Shown here: piece by piece, positions 47,497 through 56,434 of the stretch
Layout of the letters: every line of letters starts with the position of its first letter
Numbering within the stretch: position 1 is the stretch's first letter
NCBI RefSeq assembly: GCF_029278565.1
Contig: NZ_CP119561.1
Span: forward strand, 299,409 to 363,408
Length of the DNA stretch: 64,000 nt
Source: Haloarcula halophila
GTDB taxonomy: Archaea > Halobacteriota > Halobacteria > Halobacteriales > Haloarculaceae
Reading direction: 5' to 3'
Notes under the pieces: model-generated
What the model saw: the letters and a program-made list of their open reading frames with translations, nothing else
The model's database searches: none
What the model was told of the DNA's origin: nothing
Translations under genes and position numbers: made by a program

Positions 47497-48314
47497 ATGA
47501 CCGACACCAATACCGCACGAATCACGGTGGCGAATCAGAAAGGGGGCGCGGGGAAAACAACCGACGTCATTCATACTGGCGGCGCACTCGCCGCCCGAGG
47601 CCACGACGTCCTCCTGGTCGATATCGATTATCACGGCGGGCTCACCTGCTCGCTTGGCTACAACGACCTGTACTACGATACCGACCGTACGACGCTGTTC
47701 GACGTCCTTGACTTCGACCAGATGGAGTCGGTGAACGACATCATCGTCGAGCACGAGGAATTCGACATCCTTCCCGCCAGCGAGAAACTCGCGAACAACA
47801 AGAACATCCAGACGCTGCTTGAGGCGCCGAAGAGTCGCGAGCGGTTGGAGATGACACTCGACGAGCTCGAGAAGGACTACGACTACATCATCGTCGACAC
47901 GCCGCCATCACTGAACGTCCTCACCGACAACGCCCTCGTCGCGACCGGCAACGTCGTCATCCCCGTCATTCCCGAGAAGCTCAACGCCAACAGCCTCCAG
48001 ATTTTCGCAAAGCAGCTGAGCTCCCTCGAACAGGCGTACGGAGACATCAATCGGCTCGCAATTGTCTGTAACCGTGTCGAGCAGAACGCTGAACACCGCG
48101 ACACCATCGAGGAGATCAAGTCGGCGTACTCCTCCCGGTGTTCGAGATCCCGAAGCGGACCGACCTCTCCCAGTCGATCGGCGAGGGGGTGTCCGTCTTT
48201 GGCTTCGGCAAGGAGAACCAGCGCGTCGAGGATGCACGCGACCTGTTCAACGAGATTGCCGACCTGTTCGACGAGACGTTTGACAAGACTGCTCCTGAGG
48301 AGGTGGAAGCATGA
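47497..48314 (+). pseudogene. ParA/Soj family partition ATPase, frameshifted at about 48131
   Basis: The deviant Walker A motif ANQKGGAGKTTDVIHTGGAL, then VLLVDIDYHGGLTCSLGYND and YIIVDTPPSLNVLTDNALV identify a ParA ATPase that moves plasmid DNA. Near 48130-48132 (TACTCCTCCCGG) one C appears lost. TCCCTCCCG would restore AYSLPVFEIPKRTDLSQSIG and an end at TGA 48312-48314 (about 272 aa). The uncorrected frame runs to 48330. The repaired gene overlaps its partner (ATG 48311) by 4 bp. The repeat field upstream is the presumed centromere. Confidence 0.88.
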
Positions 48315-48718
48315 GCGATGGCTGGGGTGATGCTTCCGGCATCGAGGGCAACTACGAGGAGGAGGACGATGAGGTCGAATCCAGCGAAACGAGTGAGGTG
48401 AGTGAAACGGTGGAAACCAGTTCATCGACCGAAACGACCGAATCGACTTCAACGAGTGAAACGAACGAAACGAGCAAAACGAAGACGAACATCAAGGACG
48501 AGTGGAATGGGCGGACGATCTACATTCCCGACGATGTCCTCGACGAGATGGAGGATACCTACCTCGAGTCCCAGCTAAAGCTCCGCAAGGCGGGCCAGGA
48601 CGAGTTCAAGAAGAACCGCCACTTCTACCCGCTACTCGTTCAGTTCGGTGTTGAGGCGCTCTCTGAGGCGGATGCCGAGGAAATCCAGGCTCGGCTCTCG
48701 GAACTCGGCGACGAATGA
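48311..48718 (+). CDS. Small partition partner protein with repeat-encoded Ser/Thr/Glu tract
   Basis: The 135-aa protein follows parA with an ATGA overlap and is its likely DNA-binding partner. Residues 20-58 are a low-complexity tract of S, E, T and V (such as SSETSEVSETVETSSSTE). The C-terminal half is ordered (GRTIYIPDDVLDEMEDTYLE, then RHFYPLLVQFGVEALSEADA) and could be a ribbon-helix-helix or similar DNA-binding fold, which I infer from TIYIPDDVLDEM. The DNA of the tract carries the same CGAAACGA octamer as the region upstream of parA, at 48385-48392, 48430-48437 and 48466-48473. Confidence 0.75.
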   Translation: MSDGWGDASGIEGNYEEEDDEVESSETSEVSETVETSSSTETTESTSTSETNETSKTKTNIKDEWNGRTIYIPDDVLDEMEDTYLESQLKLRKAGQDEFKKNRHFYPLLVQFGVEALSEADAEEIQARLSELGDE

Positions 48719-48969
48719 CCTCGCGCAGAACCACAACTTCGGAAGATGGATTTGATGCGTACCTTCTGTCTTCTCCGCTCCAACAAGATACGTCACAAGC
48801 TTCCGACTAACCCTGATATTCGCTTCAGCAACACTCGACAATTTCGAAGTAACTCGGTGTCTCTTAGAGTGCCGGTATCCCACTATCCTGAGAGGGCATA
48901 TCCATAATCACTGTAATGCCGCAGCTGAAAATGATAATCCTTAATATTTCTTGTAGTCCATATTGTTAT

Positions 48970-49398
48970 ATGAGTGTGGTCAGCGTTTCGATGCCGGAGG
49001 AATTGCTTAACCGAATCGACCAGTTCGCCGACGACCACGGCTATACTGGCCGCAGTGAGGTACTTCGTGAAGCAAGCCGGAATCTCCTCGGTGAGTTCGA
49101 GGATAAGAAACTTGAAGATCGAGACTTGATGGGCGTCGTCACGGTGGTTTTCGACTACGAAACGACGAGCGTCGAGGAGAAGATGATGCACCTCCGCCAC
49201 GAGCACGAGGACATCGTCGCATCGAACTTCCACAGCCACGTCGGCGGCCATCATTGCATGGAACTGTTCGTACTCGAAGGGTCGCTCGAAGAGATCTCGA
49301 CGTTCGTCGGGAAGATCCGAGCGACGAAGGACACGCTCACAATCGACTACTCAGTGCTACCCGTCGACGACTTTGGCCCGCTGGCCGATATGAACTGA
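48970..49398 (+). CDS. NikR/CopG-family metal-responsive repressor (paralogue 1)
   Basis: The N-terminal ribbon-helix-helix is [20 protein letters not shown] with [17 protein letters not shown]. The C-terminal ACT-like domain has a full set of E. coli NikR-type ligands by spacing: His77 (LRHEHED), His88 and His90 (NFHSH) and Cys96 (HHCMELFV). Nickel sensing is therefore plausible. ATG 48970 is preferred over 48916 because AT-rich TATA-like sequence (CCTTAATATTT) lies about 27 bp upstream and the RHH begins there. The next unit downstream is a metal-type ABC importer starting at 49591, its likely target. Confidence 0.88.
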   Translation: MSVVSVSMPEELLNRIDQFADDHGYTGRSEVLREASRNLLGEFEDKKLEDRDLMGVVTVVFDYETTSVEEKMMHLRHEHEDIVASNFHSHVGGHHCMELFVLEGSLEEISTFVGKIRATKDTLTIDYSVLPVDDFGPLADMN

Positions 49399-49487
49399 TA
49401 CTGTTCTGCCCCTTCCGGCGAGTCCACTTCCTTCCGCTCGTTCCACTCGCTCCCTGCGGTCGCTCGCGGGATTCCCGCTGAATTCAC

Positions 49488-49583
49488 GCTAACTCTAGCA
49501 ACATCTCCGAAATCTATCCTCTATCAGTATTAACTACTTTTGCTAGAATCACAGGTATTATTAGAACTACTTCTAGAGTTAGC
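49488..49583. promoter_or_regulatory. Operator region of the metal-linked ABC importer
   Basis: GCTAACTCTAG (49488-49498) and CTAGAGTTAGC (49573-49583) are perfect 11-bp inverted copies 74 bp apart, the second ending 7 bp before ATG 49591. Between them CTATCAGTATTAACTAC (49521-49537) matches a motif upstream of the znuA-like gene (62332-62348) at 15 of 17 positions. The region is AT-rich and probably contains the promoter and binding sites of a NikR-type repressor. Confidence 0.55.
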
Positions 49584-49590
49584 AATACTG

Positions 49591-50619
49591 ATGGTTCAAA
49601 TCTCGCGCCGAAGTCTACTCCAGAAGGCAGGCGCATCCACGATTGCTGCGACGGGAATTGCTGGCTGTCTCGGTCAGGGAGGTGCATCACTTGATTCCGT
49701 CACGGTCGCGTACGTCCCGATTTACCCGAACATGCAACACTACGTGATGGAGCAAGAGGGGTACTACGAGGACGTTCCGGCAGATGTCTCAATAGAGCGG
49801 TTCAGCTCCGGCCCCAGTGTTGTCAAGGCGTTCGCGAGTGGGGACGTCGACGCTGCGCTTTTCGGGATCACTCCTGCAATGGTCCTCGTTGACAAAGGGA
49901 CCAACGCCGGTATCCTCGCGGCGAACTCGAGAAATGGCTTCAAGATCATGGGGACGACCGAACTCGTCGATTTCTACGAACAGGAAGGCCCAGCCATGTT
50001 CGAGCGCTTCGAGGAAGAGCGCGGCCGCAAGGTCCGGTTCGGTGCCCCACCGGACGGGAGTGTCCCCGACATCCTCCTCCGATACTGGATCCAGGAAGAC
50101 TTGAACGTGGGGGAGGTGGAGTCCGCAATCAACAAGTCAAAAGTCCCGCCAGCGAAGGCGGTCCAGACGATCCAGTCGGGCGATATCGACGCGACGATCA
50201 TCCAGGAGCCGTTCGCGACGGTCATCGGCCAAGATGACGGTTTCGGCGAACTCGCCTGGTCTGGAGATATACTGGAAGCCCACCCGGTGACGGTGCTTTT
50301 CGCGAACCAGCACGTGCTCGACGACAGCGCCGTCGCCCAATCGCTGGTCGAACAGCACGTCGCAGCGACCGAGTTCACGGCGGACTCACCGGATGCGGCC
50401 GCCGCCCACGCCGCCACGGTCATCGGCTCCGACGTGAGCGAGGACCTCGCGACGGCCGCCATAGACTCGAAGGCATCCGAATTCATCTCGAACCCGCACG
50501 CGATCACCGACCAGGCCGCGACGATGGGCGAGTTCGTCGCCAACGTCGGCAACATCGAGGATCCGGTCGCGACTGAAAATCTGTTCGCGTTCGACCCCTA
50601 CGACGCCATTCAGGAATGA
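49591..50619 (+). CDS. ABC transporter solute-binding lipoprotein, NitT/TauT (NMT1-like) family
   Basis: From ATG 49591 the protein has a twin-arginine motif and lipobox (ISRRSLLQKAGAS, then IAGC). The mature domain starts LDSVTVAYVPIYPNMQHYVM and has the pattern SSGPSVVKAFASGDVDAALF and GSVPDILLRYWIQ of the NMT1/SsuA/TauA-like binding proteins. Family members carry nitrate, sulfonates or pyrimidines. Here the position between NikR-type regulators and cobalt/nickel genes suggests a metal chelate or related ligand, which is inference. The gene overlaps the permease gene by 4 bp. The longer frame from 49540 would put hydrophobic residues before the Tat motif. Confidence 0.85.
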   Translation: MVQISRRSLLQKAGASTIAATGIAGCLGQGGASLDSVTVAYVPIYPNMQHYVMEQEGYYEDVPADVSIERFSSGPSVVKAFASGDVDAALFGITPAMVLVDKGTNAGILAANSRNGFKIMGTTELVDFYEQEGPAMFERFEEERGRKVRFGAPPDGSVPDILLRYWIQEDLNVGEVESAINKSKVPPAKAVQTIQSGDIDATIIQEPFATVIGQDDGFGELAWSGDILEAHPVTVLFANQHVLDDSAVAQSLVEQHVAATEFTADSPDAAAAHAATVIGSDVSEDLATAAIDSKASEFISNPHAITDQAATMGEFVANVGNIEDPVATENLFAFDPYDAIQE

Positions 50620-51458
50620 GTACACGTACCGACACCAGTTCTAACGCGGTGGTCGCCGGCAGCTTCGAGGGGGATCTGCGGCGGTATCTCCGCGGCTTGG
50701 GCGGTCTCGTCGTGTTCCTGCTCGTCTGGTGGGTTGGCGCGATGACGACCCAGCCGTCGTATCTGGTGCCGGGCCCCCTCGAATCAGTACACGCGTTTAT
50801 CGACCTGTTTGCGACCTCAACGGCGATTGTCGTTCCCGTTCTGGGGTCGAGTCTCGTACTACCGACTGGGCTCGCACACCTCGCACAGACGCTGTTCCAC
50901 TACGTTCCCGGCCTCCTCCTCGGCGCGCTCTGTGGCATCAGTCTCGGCCTTGCGATGGGCTGGAACGGTGTGCTCGACGACTGGCTGCGACCACTCGTCC
51001 GAGTACTGCGACCGATCCCGCCGCTGGCGTGGGTCGTCTTCGCCATCGTCTGGTTCGGCATCCACCACACTGGCGCGGCGTTCATCGTCTTCGTCGGCGC
51101 GTTCTGGATCAACTTCTACGGCGCCTACGGTGGCGTGGAGGGCGTTTCGACCGAACTGACCGATGCCGCATCGACGCTCGGCGTCGAGCGCGACCTCTCG
51201 ATGCTGAAACTCGTCGCGCTCCCGAGTGCGGCACCCCAAGTGCTGACTGGGTTCCGGACGAGCATTGGTCGCTGCTGGATGATCGTCGTCGGTGCCGAGC
51301 TGTTCGGCGCACCAGGCGTCGGCTACGAGATTATCAACGCCTCGAACAATCTCGCGATGGCGACCAGCGTCGCCTACATGTTCCTCATCAGCCTGGCGTT
51401 CCTCTGTATGGACGTCGGGTTCCGACTACTCGAACGGAGGGTCCTCGCATGGCGCTGA
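50616..51458 (+). CDS. ABC transporter permease, NitT/TauT family
   Basis: The 280-aa membrane protein has about six transmembrane segments (for example [18 protein letters not shown]). Its coupling loop is [20 protein letters not shown], of the EAAxxxG type found in SsuC/TauC-like permeases, followed by [21 protein letters not shown] segment around residues 65-80 is long compared with SsuC. It overlaps the binding-protein gene by 4 bp upstream and the ATPase by 10 bp downstream, so the three subunits form one transcription unit. Confidence 0.87.
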   Translation: MSTRTDTSSNAVVAGSFEGDLRRYLRGLGGLVVFLLVWWVGAMTTQPSYLVPGPLESVHAFIDLFATSTAIVVPVLGSSLVLPTGLAHLAQTLFHYVPGLLLGALCGISLGLAMGWNGVLDDWLRPLVRVLRPIPPLAWVVFAIVWFGIHHTGAAFIVFVGAFWINFYGAYGGVEGVSTELTDAASTLGVERDLSMLKLVALPSAAPQVLTGFRTSIGRCWMIVVGAELFGAPGVGYEIINASNNLAMATSVAYMFLISLAFLCMDVGFRLLERRVLAWR

Positions 51459-52237
51459 GTTCGGACTCGTCTACCGGTCGAGACTCACGTGAGAAGATCA
51501 CTATCCAGAACGTCAGCCGGTCATACGAGTCGACGCAGGCGCTCGATGACGTCTCGTTCTCGGTGTCGGAGGGCGAGTTCTGCTGTGTCGTCGGTCCCTC
51601 GGGGTGTGGGAAGACGACGCTGTTGCGAGCAATCGCCGGGCTTGACGATCCGGATGGTGGGTCGATACTGGTCGGTGGAGATCCGGTTACCGGTCCTGGG
51701 CTGGACAGGGGGATGGTCTTTCAGGAGTACGCGCTGTTCCCGTGGCGAACCGTCCGCGGGAATATCCGGTTTGGCCTTGACCGGCCCGCCTGTGACTGTC
51801 CCGACTGCGAGGGACGGGTCCGGGAGTTAATCGACCTGGTAGGGCTCGACGGCTTCGAGGACGCGTACCCGAAGGAGCTGTCCGGCGGCATGAAACAGCG
51901 CGTCGGTATCGCTCGCGCGCTCGCCCCCGATCCAGAGATCCTCTTGATGGACGAACCGTTCGGTAGTGTTGACGCTCGGACGCGCGACCGCTTGCATGCC
52001 GAATTGCTCGATATCTGGACGCAAACCGGACAGACCGTCGTGTTCGTCACCCACGACATCGACGAGGCAGTGACCCTCGCTGATCGCGTGGTCGTCATGG
52101 ATGCCGACCCGGGAACCGTGCAGTCGACGTTCTCTATTGACTTAGAGCGCCCACGTGAACGGACCTCTCGTGACTTCGTGGACCACGTCGCGCGAATTAG
52201 GGATGCGCTCGGAAGTCCTGTCGACACTAGCCACTGA
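51449..52237 (+). CDS. ABC transporter ATPase, NitT/TauT family, with a CxCxxC insertion
   Basis: The 262-aa subunit has Walker [12 protein letters not shown] (residues 49-59), Q-loop [13 protein letters not shown], signature LSGGMKQR (144-151), Walker [13 protein letters not shown] and the switch His in [11 protein letters not shown]. Between the Q-loop and signature, residues 115-120 read CDCPDC (in [13 protein letters not shown]). Homologous ATPases usually have no cysteines there. Such a CxCxxC cluster could bind the transported or sensed metal and gate ATP hydrolysis. ATG 51449 is the start by homology; a longer frame from 50729 is a shadow of the permease gene. Confidence 0.88.
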   Translation: MALSSDSSTGRDSREKITIQNVSRSYESTQALDDVSFSVSEGEFCCVVGPSGCGKTTLLRAIAGLDDPDGGSILVGGDPVTGPGLDRGMVFQEYALFPWRTVRGNIRFGLDRPACDCPDCEGRVRELIDLVGLDGFEDAYPKELSGGMKQRVGIARALAPDPEILLMDEPFGSVDARTRDRLHAELLDIWTQTGQTVVFVTHDIDEAVTLADRVVVMDADPGTVQSTFSIDLERPRERTSRDFVDHVARIRDALGSPVDTSH

Positions 52238-52314
52238 TACGCTCTTACAGCAAGATTATTAACAGCGATTTACTAGACCGCTATCTCTATTATCTTCGAG
52301 ACAATTTTTAATAT

Positions 52315-52743
52315 ATGCCCATCGTGAGCTCCTCGATGACGGAGCGACTCCGGGACGATCTCGATACGTTTGCGGAAGAACACGGCTACACCGGACGAAG
52401 TGAGGTCATCCGCGAAGCGTGCCAGTCGCTGCTCGAAGAGTACCAAGAGACAGACGACGAGGATCGGCGGGTATTGGCGACAGTTACGGCTGTCTTCGGA
52501 TACGACGAGCCGGAGATCGAACGCCGGATGATGGATATCCGCCACGAATTCGAAGCGTCAATCCGGTCGAACTCCCACACCTGCCTCGAAGGCAACGCCG
52601 GCTGTGTCGAGACGTTCGTCATCGAAGCCGCGTACGACGACGTCCTGCGATTCATCGGAACCGTTCGAGGAGCAGACGAGTCAGTTTCAGTCGAATACAC
52701 GGTCGTACCTGTCGATGCCATGAACGAACAGATCCGCGAGTAA
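52315..52743 (+). CDS. NikR/CopG-family regulator (paralogue 2) with altered ligand set
   Basis: The RHH domain is IVSSSMTERLRDDLDTFAEE with [17 protein letters not shown]. The C-terminal domain keeps His77 (IRHEFEA) and His88, but the second histidine of the HxH pair is Cys90 (SNSHTC). The last ligand is Cys97, one residue later than usual (GNAGCVETFV). A His/Cys/Cys set suggests a thiophilic or tetrahedral metal such as Co, Zn or Cu rather than square-planar Ni; this is inference. A TATA-like CTATTATC lies about 26 bp upstream. It stands between the ABC importer and cbiM. Confidence 0.87.
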   Translation: MPIVSSSMTERLRDDLDTFAEEHGYTGRSEVIREACQSLLEEYQETDDEDRRVLATVTAVFGYDEPEIERRMMDIRHEFEASIRSNSHTCLEGNAGCVETFVIEAAYDDVLRFIGTVRGADESVSVEYTVVPVDAMNEQIRE

Positions 52744-52827
52744 TAGGTTCGAAATCACTTGCGGCGACGGAAGTTAGCTCCCTTCTCTATCAAGACGAAC
52801 CGCCATTCTACGCTATGATTGTTATCT

Positions 52828-52860
52828 ACTGTGGGCTAGTACAGCAACTTTATTATAATC
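52828..52860 (+). promoter_or_regulatory. cbiM promoter with ACTGTGGG motif
   Basis: TTTATTATAATC (about 52849-52860) is a TATA box about 28 bp before ATG 52885. Immediately upstream is ACTGTGGGCTAGTACAG (52828-52844). Similar sequences (ACTGTGGGAACTGTAC and AGTGTGGGGTACAG) stand before the COG0523 genes (57721) and the third NikR gene (56410), so this may be a shared metal operator. Confidence 0.45.
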
Positions 52861-52884
52861 GCTACCAAAATTGGCAAAACAGAG

Positions 52885-53565
52885 ATGGCACACATTCACC
52901 TCGGAGAAGGCTCGTTCCCGCTATGGGCACTGGTACTCTGGACGCTGCTTGGCGCCGGACTGATCAGTGCCGTCGTCTACCGAGTTCGGAAGGGCGGCAT
53001 CAAGACACACCAGATAGCGCTCGCGGGCATCGGAGCGGCCGCGAGCTTCGCGATCTTCCAGTTGAACATCCCCGTGTGGGGTGGCATCCACATGAACCTC
53101 ACTGGCCTCGTGGGGATTCTTGCTGGCCCGCTGCTCGGAGCGCTCATCGCACTGGTCGTCAATATTTTTTCGGCAGCGCTCGGCCACGGTGCAGTCGGCC
53201 TCCTCGGGGCGAATACGCTCGTCAACGCGAGCGAAGCCATCGTCGCCTACTACGCGTTCAAGACGCTGATGGGGATGGACTGGGACGTCTTCCCCGCCAG
53301 CGCCAGTGCCGCGACGCTCGGCCTCTCGGCGGGCGCGTTCCTGATGGGAGCGATCATCGTCGTCAGCGGCGTGAACGGAAGCGCGCTCCCCCGTGGTGAT
53401 CTGACGATTGCCGTCGCTGGTCTCGTCGGGCTCAACCTCGGCGTCGCCGTCATCGAGGGGATCCTGACGGGCTTCATCGTCCAGTTCCTCGCGTCCGTCC
53501 GCCCCGACCTCGTCGGCCTCGCCGACCGTGACACCCAGGAGGAGCCGACCGGGGTGACGGCCTGA
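52885..53565 (+). CDS. cbiM: Cobalt/nickel ECF transporter substrate-binding membrane protein CbiM
   Basis: The 226-aa protein starts MAHIHLGEGSFPLWALVLWT. The N-terminal histidines (M-x-H-I-H-x-x-E-G) match the CbiM/NikM metal-binding tip, with one extra residue before the first His. The body has about seven hydrophobic segments (IHMNLTGLVGILAGPLLGAL, NIFSAALGHGAVGLLGANTL) including the family's G-H-G-x-x-x-L-G-A-N motif. It captures Co2+ or Ni2+ for the CbiMNQO complex. The frame overlaps cbiN-like by one base. An upstream TATA box fits a leaderless start. Confidence 0.92.
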   Translation: MAHIHLGEGSFPLWALVLWTLLGAGLISAVVYRVRKGGIKTHQIALAGIGAAASFAIFQLNIPVWGGIHMNLTGLVGILAGPLLGALIALVVNIFSAALGHGAVGLLGANTLVNASEAIVAYYAFKTLMGMDWDVFPASASAATLGLSAGAFLMGAIIVVSGVNGSALPRGDLTIAVAGLVGLNLGVAVIEGILTGFIVQFLASVRPDLVGLADRDTQEEPTGVTA

Positions 53566-53888
53566 TGCAGCGCTGGAAGCAGTACGGCGGCCTCCTCGGA
53601 CTGTTCGCAGCCTTCCTCGCAGCCGGCTACTGGGGCTTCACCGCAACCGGCGGCGCACTGCCGTGGGCCAAACGCTCAGCGAAAGCCCTCCAGCGCGGTG
53701 TGCAGGAGGGTGGCGGTTCGCTTGTCGACTTCGGCCGCGGTATCGTGGTGGCCGGCCCCATTCGGAAGGGCGGAATGATGCTCGAATTCGGCGCGATCGT
53801 CCTCGTACTGGTTGTCCTCGGTATCGGACTGTACGTCTACGTCGACCGCTACGGTGGCTTCGAGGACGGAGAACGCCCAGCTCGGTAA
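53565..53888 (+). CDS. CbiN/PDGLE-like small membrane component of the cobalt/nickel transporter
   Basis: The 107-aa protein has one hydrophobic segment at each end (GLLGLFAAFLAAGYWGFT and FGAIVLVLVVLGIGLYVYVD) with a polar middle. This is the layout of CbiN and NikN. Its position between cbiM and cbiQ supports the call. The sequence of the loop is not strongly conserved, so the assignment depends mainly on topology and context. It would bridge CbiM with the energising module. Confidence 0.7.
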   Translation: MQRWKQYGGLLGLFAAFLAAGYWGFTATGGALPWAKRSAKALQRGVQEGGGSLVDFGRGIVVAGPIRKGGMMLEFGAIVLVLVVLGIGLYVYVDRYGGFEDGERPAR

Positions 53889-53890
53889 CC

Positions 53891-54702
53891 GTGACGACAC
53901 TCTCGAACCACGTTCCCGATCCGCGGCTCATCACGGCGTTCGCCGAACGGCGAGACGGACCGTTACACCGCGTCAATCCATGGACGAAGGTCGGTGTCGT
54001 CGGTGCACTCGTCCTCGCCGTCACGGTGTTCGACCGCCTTGCGCTCCTGGCCGGACTATACGGAGCCGTACTGGTGGTCTATGGACTCGCGGGACTGCCA
54101 TACCGACGACTCGCTGGCTGGTACACGCTCCCGATGCTATTCATCGTCTCGGTCGCCGGGCCGCTGGCGTTTCTCGAACCGGGAACGCCGATCGGTGGCG
54201 CACTCTCGACGCCGCTCGGTGAACTTTCTGTCACGTGGGCAGGGCTCGTGCTCTTCGGGGAGCTCAGCTGTCGATCACTCACGGTCGTCACGTTCGCCCT
54301 GATGGCGTCGATGACGACTAAATACACCGACGTGGCGTACATGCTCGGGCGGTTGCTCCCACGGCCGATTGACCAGATCGCGCTGCTCACCTATCGGTTC
54401 ACGTTCGTCATGATCGAGACGCTTGAGGATCTGTGAAAGCCGCGCTCTCTCGGGGTGCGAACTTCTCGGAGTTCTGGTCGAACAAACGGCTGTACGCGAG
54501 AATCCTCGGCATGACGATGCTGTCGGCAATCGAGCAGTCAGAACGACTCGTCAAGTCGATGGAAGCCCGTGGCTACAACGGCGACATCACGCTGTACGGC
54601 GACGTCTCGCGGCCACCGATCCACGAACTATTCATCGTGGTCGGTTCGTATGTTGCCGTCGTCGGCTACGCAGCGGTCGCGGTCTACGGGGTGAGACTGT
54701 GA
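53891..54702 (+). pseudogene. cbiQ: Energy-coupling transmembrane protein CbiQ, frameshifted at about 54433
   Basis: The GTG at 53891 opens VTTLSNHVPDPRLITAFAER. The protein has CbiQ features: VNPWTKVGVVGALVLAVTVF, repeated membrane segments, and LMASMTTKYTDVAYMLGRLL in the cytoplasmic coupling region. The frame ends ETLEDL and stop where CTGTGAAAGCC should read CTGGTGAAAGCC. With that G restored it continues VKAALSRGANFSEFWSNKRL and the second coupling motif SERLVKSMEARGYNGD to 54702 (about 270 aa). Two separate genes would be unlikely because the split falls inside one domain. It overlaps cbiO by 4 bp. Confidence 0.87.
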
Positions 54703-55574
54703 GTCGAGACGATTCACCGCTCGTCGATCTTCAGTGTGAGGCCCACACCTACCCCGACGGGACGGTCGGCATGCACGATGTCGACTTCTCGGTGTACCCC
54801 GACGAAGTCGTCGCACTCGTCGGCGGCAACGGTGCCGGGAAGTCGACGCTACTCGAACACCTGAACGCGACGCTCGTTCCCGACGACGGCGAACTCGTCG
54901 TCGACGGCACGCCGATCACCGAAGACAACAAGGCACACGCACGGAGAGAAGTTGGCTTCGTCTTCCAGGACGCCGATACGCAACTCGTCGCGCCCACGGT
55001 CCTCGATGACGTGATGTTCGGCCTCCAGAACTACGGCGTCCCCGGTGATGAAGCGAGAGCGCGCGCTCGTGAGGCGCTCGCGACTGTCGACGCGGGCCAC
55101 CTCGAAGACCGGATTCCTCACTATCTAAGCGGCGGCGAGAAACGCCTCGTCGGCCTCGCCGGCGTGCTCGTCCTCGAACCGAGCGTGGTCGTGCTGGACG
55201 AACCGCTCGCAGGGCTCGACCCCGAGCGGTCCCAACTGGTCGCCGAGCGAATCGAGCAGATTCACGAGGACGGTATCAGCGTCGTCCTGTCGACGCACGA
55301 CCTCGAATTTGCCGCTGAAGTCGCAGATCGAGTCTGTGTGATGGCCGACGGCAACGTCGTTGGAAGCGGAACGCCCCGAGCGGTGTTCTACGACGACGAG
55401 CTGTTGGCGGACGCGAACCTTCACCCGCCGAGTGCGGTTCGTGTGGCTCGCGATGCAGGGCTGGGGGCGACCGAACAGCCAGTGACTGAAGCGGATCTGG
55501 TGGCGCTCCTCACAGAAGCCGACAACCTGGGAGCCACACAGACACCCTCTCCAGATGGGCGCGGACACGACTGA
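54699..55574 (+). CDS. cbiO: Cobalt/nickel ECF transporter ATPase CbiO
   Basis: From GTG 54699 the 291-aa protein has Walker A VGGNGAGKSTLLEHL, the ECF-type Q-loop VFQDADTQLVAPTV, signature LSGGEKRLV, Walker B VVVLDEPLAGLD and switch His VLSTHDLEF. The Q-D-A-D-x-Q segment is characteristic of ECF A-components. It powers the CbiM/N/Q membrane complex. A longer in-frame start at 54423 lies inside cbiQ and is rejected. The last 20 bp overlap the DUF1405 gene, suggesting coupling. Confidence 0.92.
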   Translation: MSRDDSPLVDLQCEAHTYPDGTVGMHDVDFSVYPDEVVALVGGNGAGKSTLLEHLNATLVPDDGELVVDGTPITEDNKAHARREVGFVFQDADTQLVAPTVLDDVMFGLQNYGVPGDEARARAREALATVDAGHLEDRIPHYLSGGEKRLVGLAGVLVLEPSVVVLDEPLAGLDPERSQLVAERIEQIHEDGISVVLSTHDLEFAAEVADRVCVMADGNVVGSGTPRAVFYDDELLADANLHPPSAVRVARDAGLGATEQPVTEADLVALLTEADNLGATQTPSPDGRGHD

Positions 55575-56292
55575 GCGCCTCCCTCGGTATCTCGCGCCAC
55601 TTCCTCGGCGGATAGAGACCGTTGCCCTGCAGTACGCGTGGGTAATCGTCGCGATCAACCTCGCGGGAACGGCATTCGGCTTCTGGTACTACATCCCCCA
55701 GTTCCAGCTCGAGCCGGTCGTCGCGTGGCCGGTCGTCCCGGACAGTCCGACGGCTACGCTGTTCATCGCCTGCTCGCTGGCGCTGTACAAACTCGGCCGG
55801 TCGAACGAGTACCTGAACGTGTTGGCGTTTTTCGGTTGTATCAAACTCGGCCTCTGGACGCCGTACGTCCTGACGGTGTTCGCAGACGCGTTTCTCGCGA
55901 CGGTGACGCCACCACCGCAGGTCGTTCCACTGTTCGGACGAGAACTCGCCTCGAACGTGATGTACGCCTTCCTGTTCGTCTCACACTTGGGGATGGTCGT
56001 CCAAGCGTTCCTCATCCATCGCTACAGTGACTTTCCGGGTCGAGCGATTCTCGTTGCCGTAATCTGGTACGGATTCAACGATCTTGTCGACTACTTCGTC
56101 CCGATTGTCGGGACACCGCATCACACCCTGTTGCCGGTCGAACCGATTGTGAACGGCACCGTCCAGCACGTCTCCCCGGCACACGAGATTGCAGCTGCGG
56201 GCGCTGTTGCGCTGACGATACTGGCGACAATACTCGCCGTTGCGACTCGACGAGTGAAAGCAATACGAACCAACAGGCCTGTATCACCCTGA
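55555..56292 (+). CDS. DUF1405 family membrane protein
   Basis: The 245-aa integral membrane protein has the DUF1405 pattern near the N-terminus: WVIVAINLAGTAFGFWYYIP, then AWPVVPDSPTATLFIACSLA. Six or so hydrophobic segments follow. A histidine-containing loop reads GTPHHTLLPVEPIV. The family has no proven function. Here it overlaps cbiO by 20 bp, so it probably belongs with the metal transporter, either as accessory membrane component or metal channel. Confidence 0.8.
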   Translation: MGADTTERLPRYLAPLPRRIETVALQYAWVIVAINLAGTAFGFWYYIPQFQLEPVVAWPVVPDSPTATLFIACSLALYKLGRSNEYLNVLAFFGCIKLGLWTPYVLTVFADAFLATVTPPPQVVPLFGRELASNVMYAFLFVSHLGMVVQAFLIHRYSDFPGRAILVAVIWYGFNDLVDYFVPIVGTPHHTLLPVEPIVNGTVQHVSPAHEIAAAGAVALTILATILAVATRRVKAIRTNRPVSP

Positions 56293-56403
56293 AGACTGTC
56301 TTTTCGCCGCCATATCGTTACAGCACGGTGTGTTCGAACACCGGAAAAATGATTCACCCACCGTCGGCCACTATCATAATCTAGCAGATTCAATTGCTAA
56401 CAA

Positions 56404-56423
56404 CTCATAAGTGTGGGGTACAG
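56404..56423 (+). promoter_or_regulatory. Promoter of NikR paralogue 3 with AGTGTGGGGTACAG
   Basis: A weak TATA-like TCATAAG lies about 27 bp before ATG 56435, and AGTGTGGGGTACAG (56410-56423) overlaps and follows it. The motif resembles those in front of cbiM and the COG0523 operon. Overlap with the TATA box would suit repression. Confidence 0.4.
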
Positions 56424-56434
56424 ATTAACACCTA

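Noticed and set aside
53891..54702. Two separate CbiQ-like genes
   Set aside because: The first frame ends in the coupling region and the second starts with its direct continuation in another frame. One missing G explains both.
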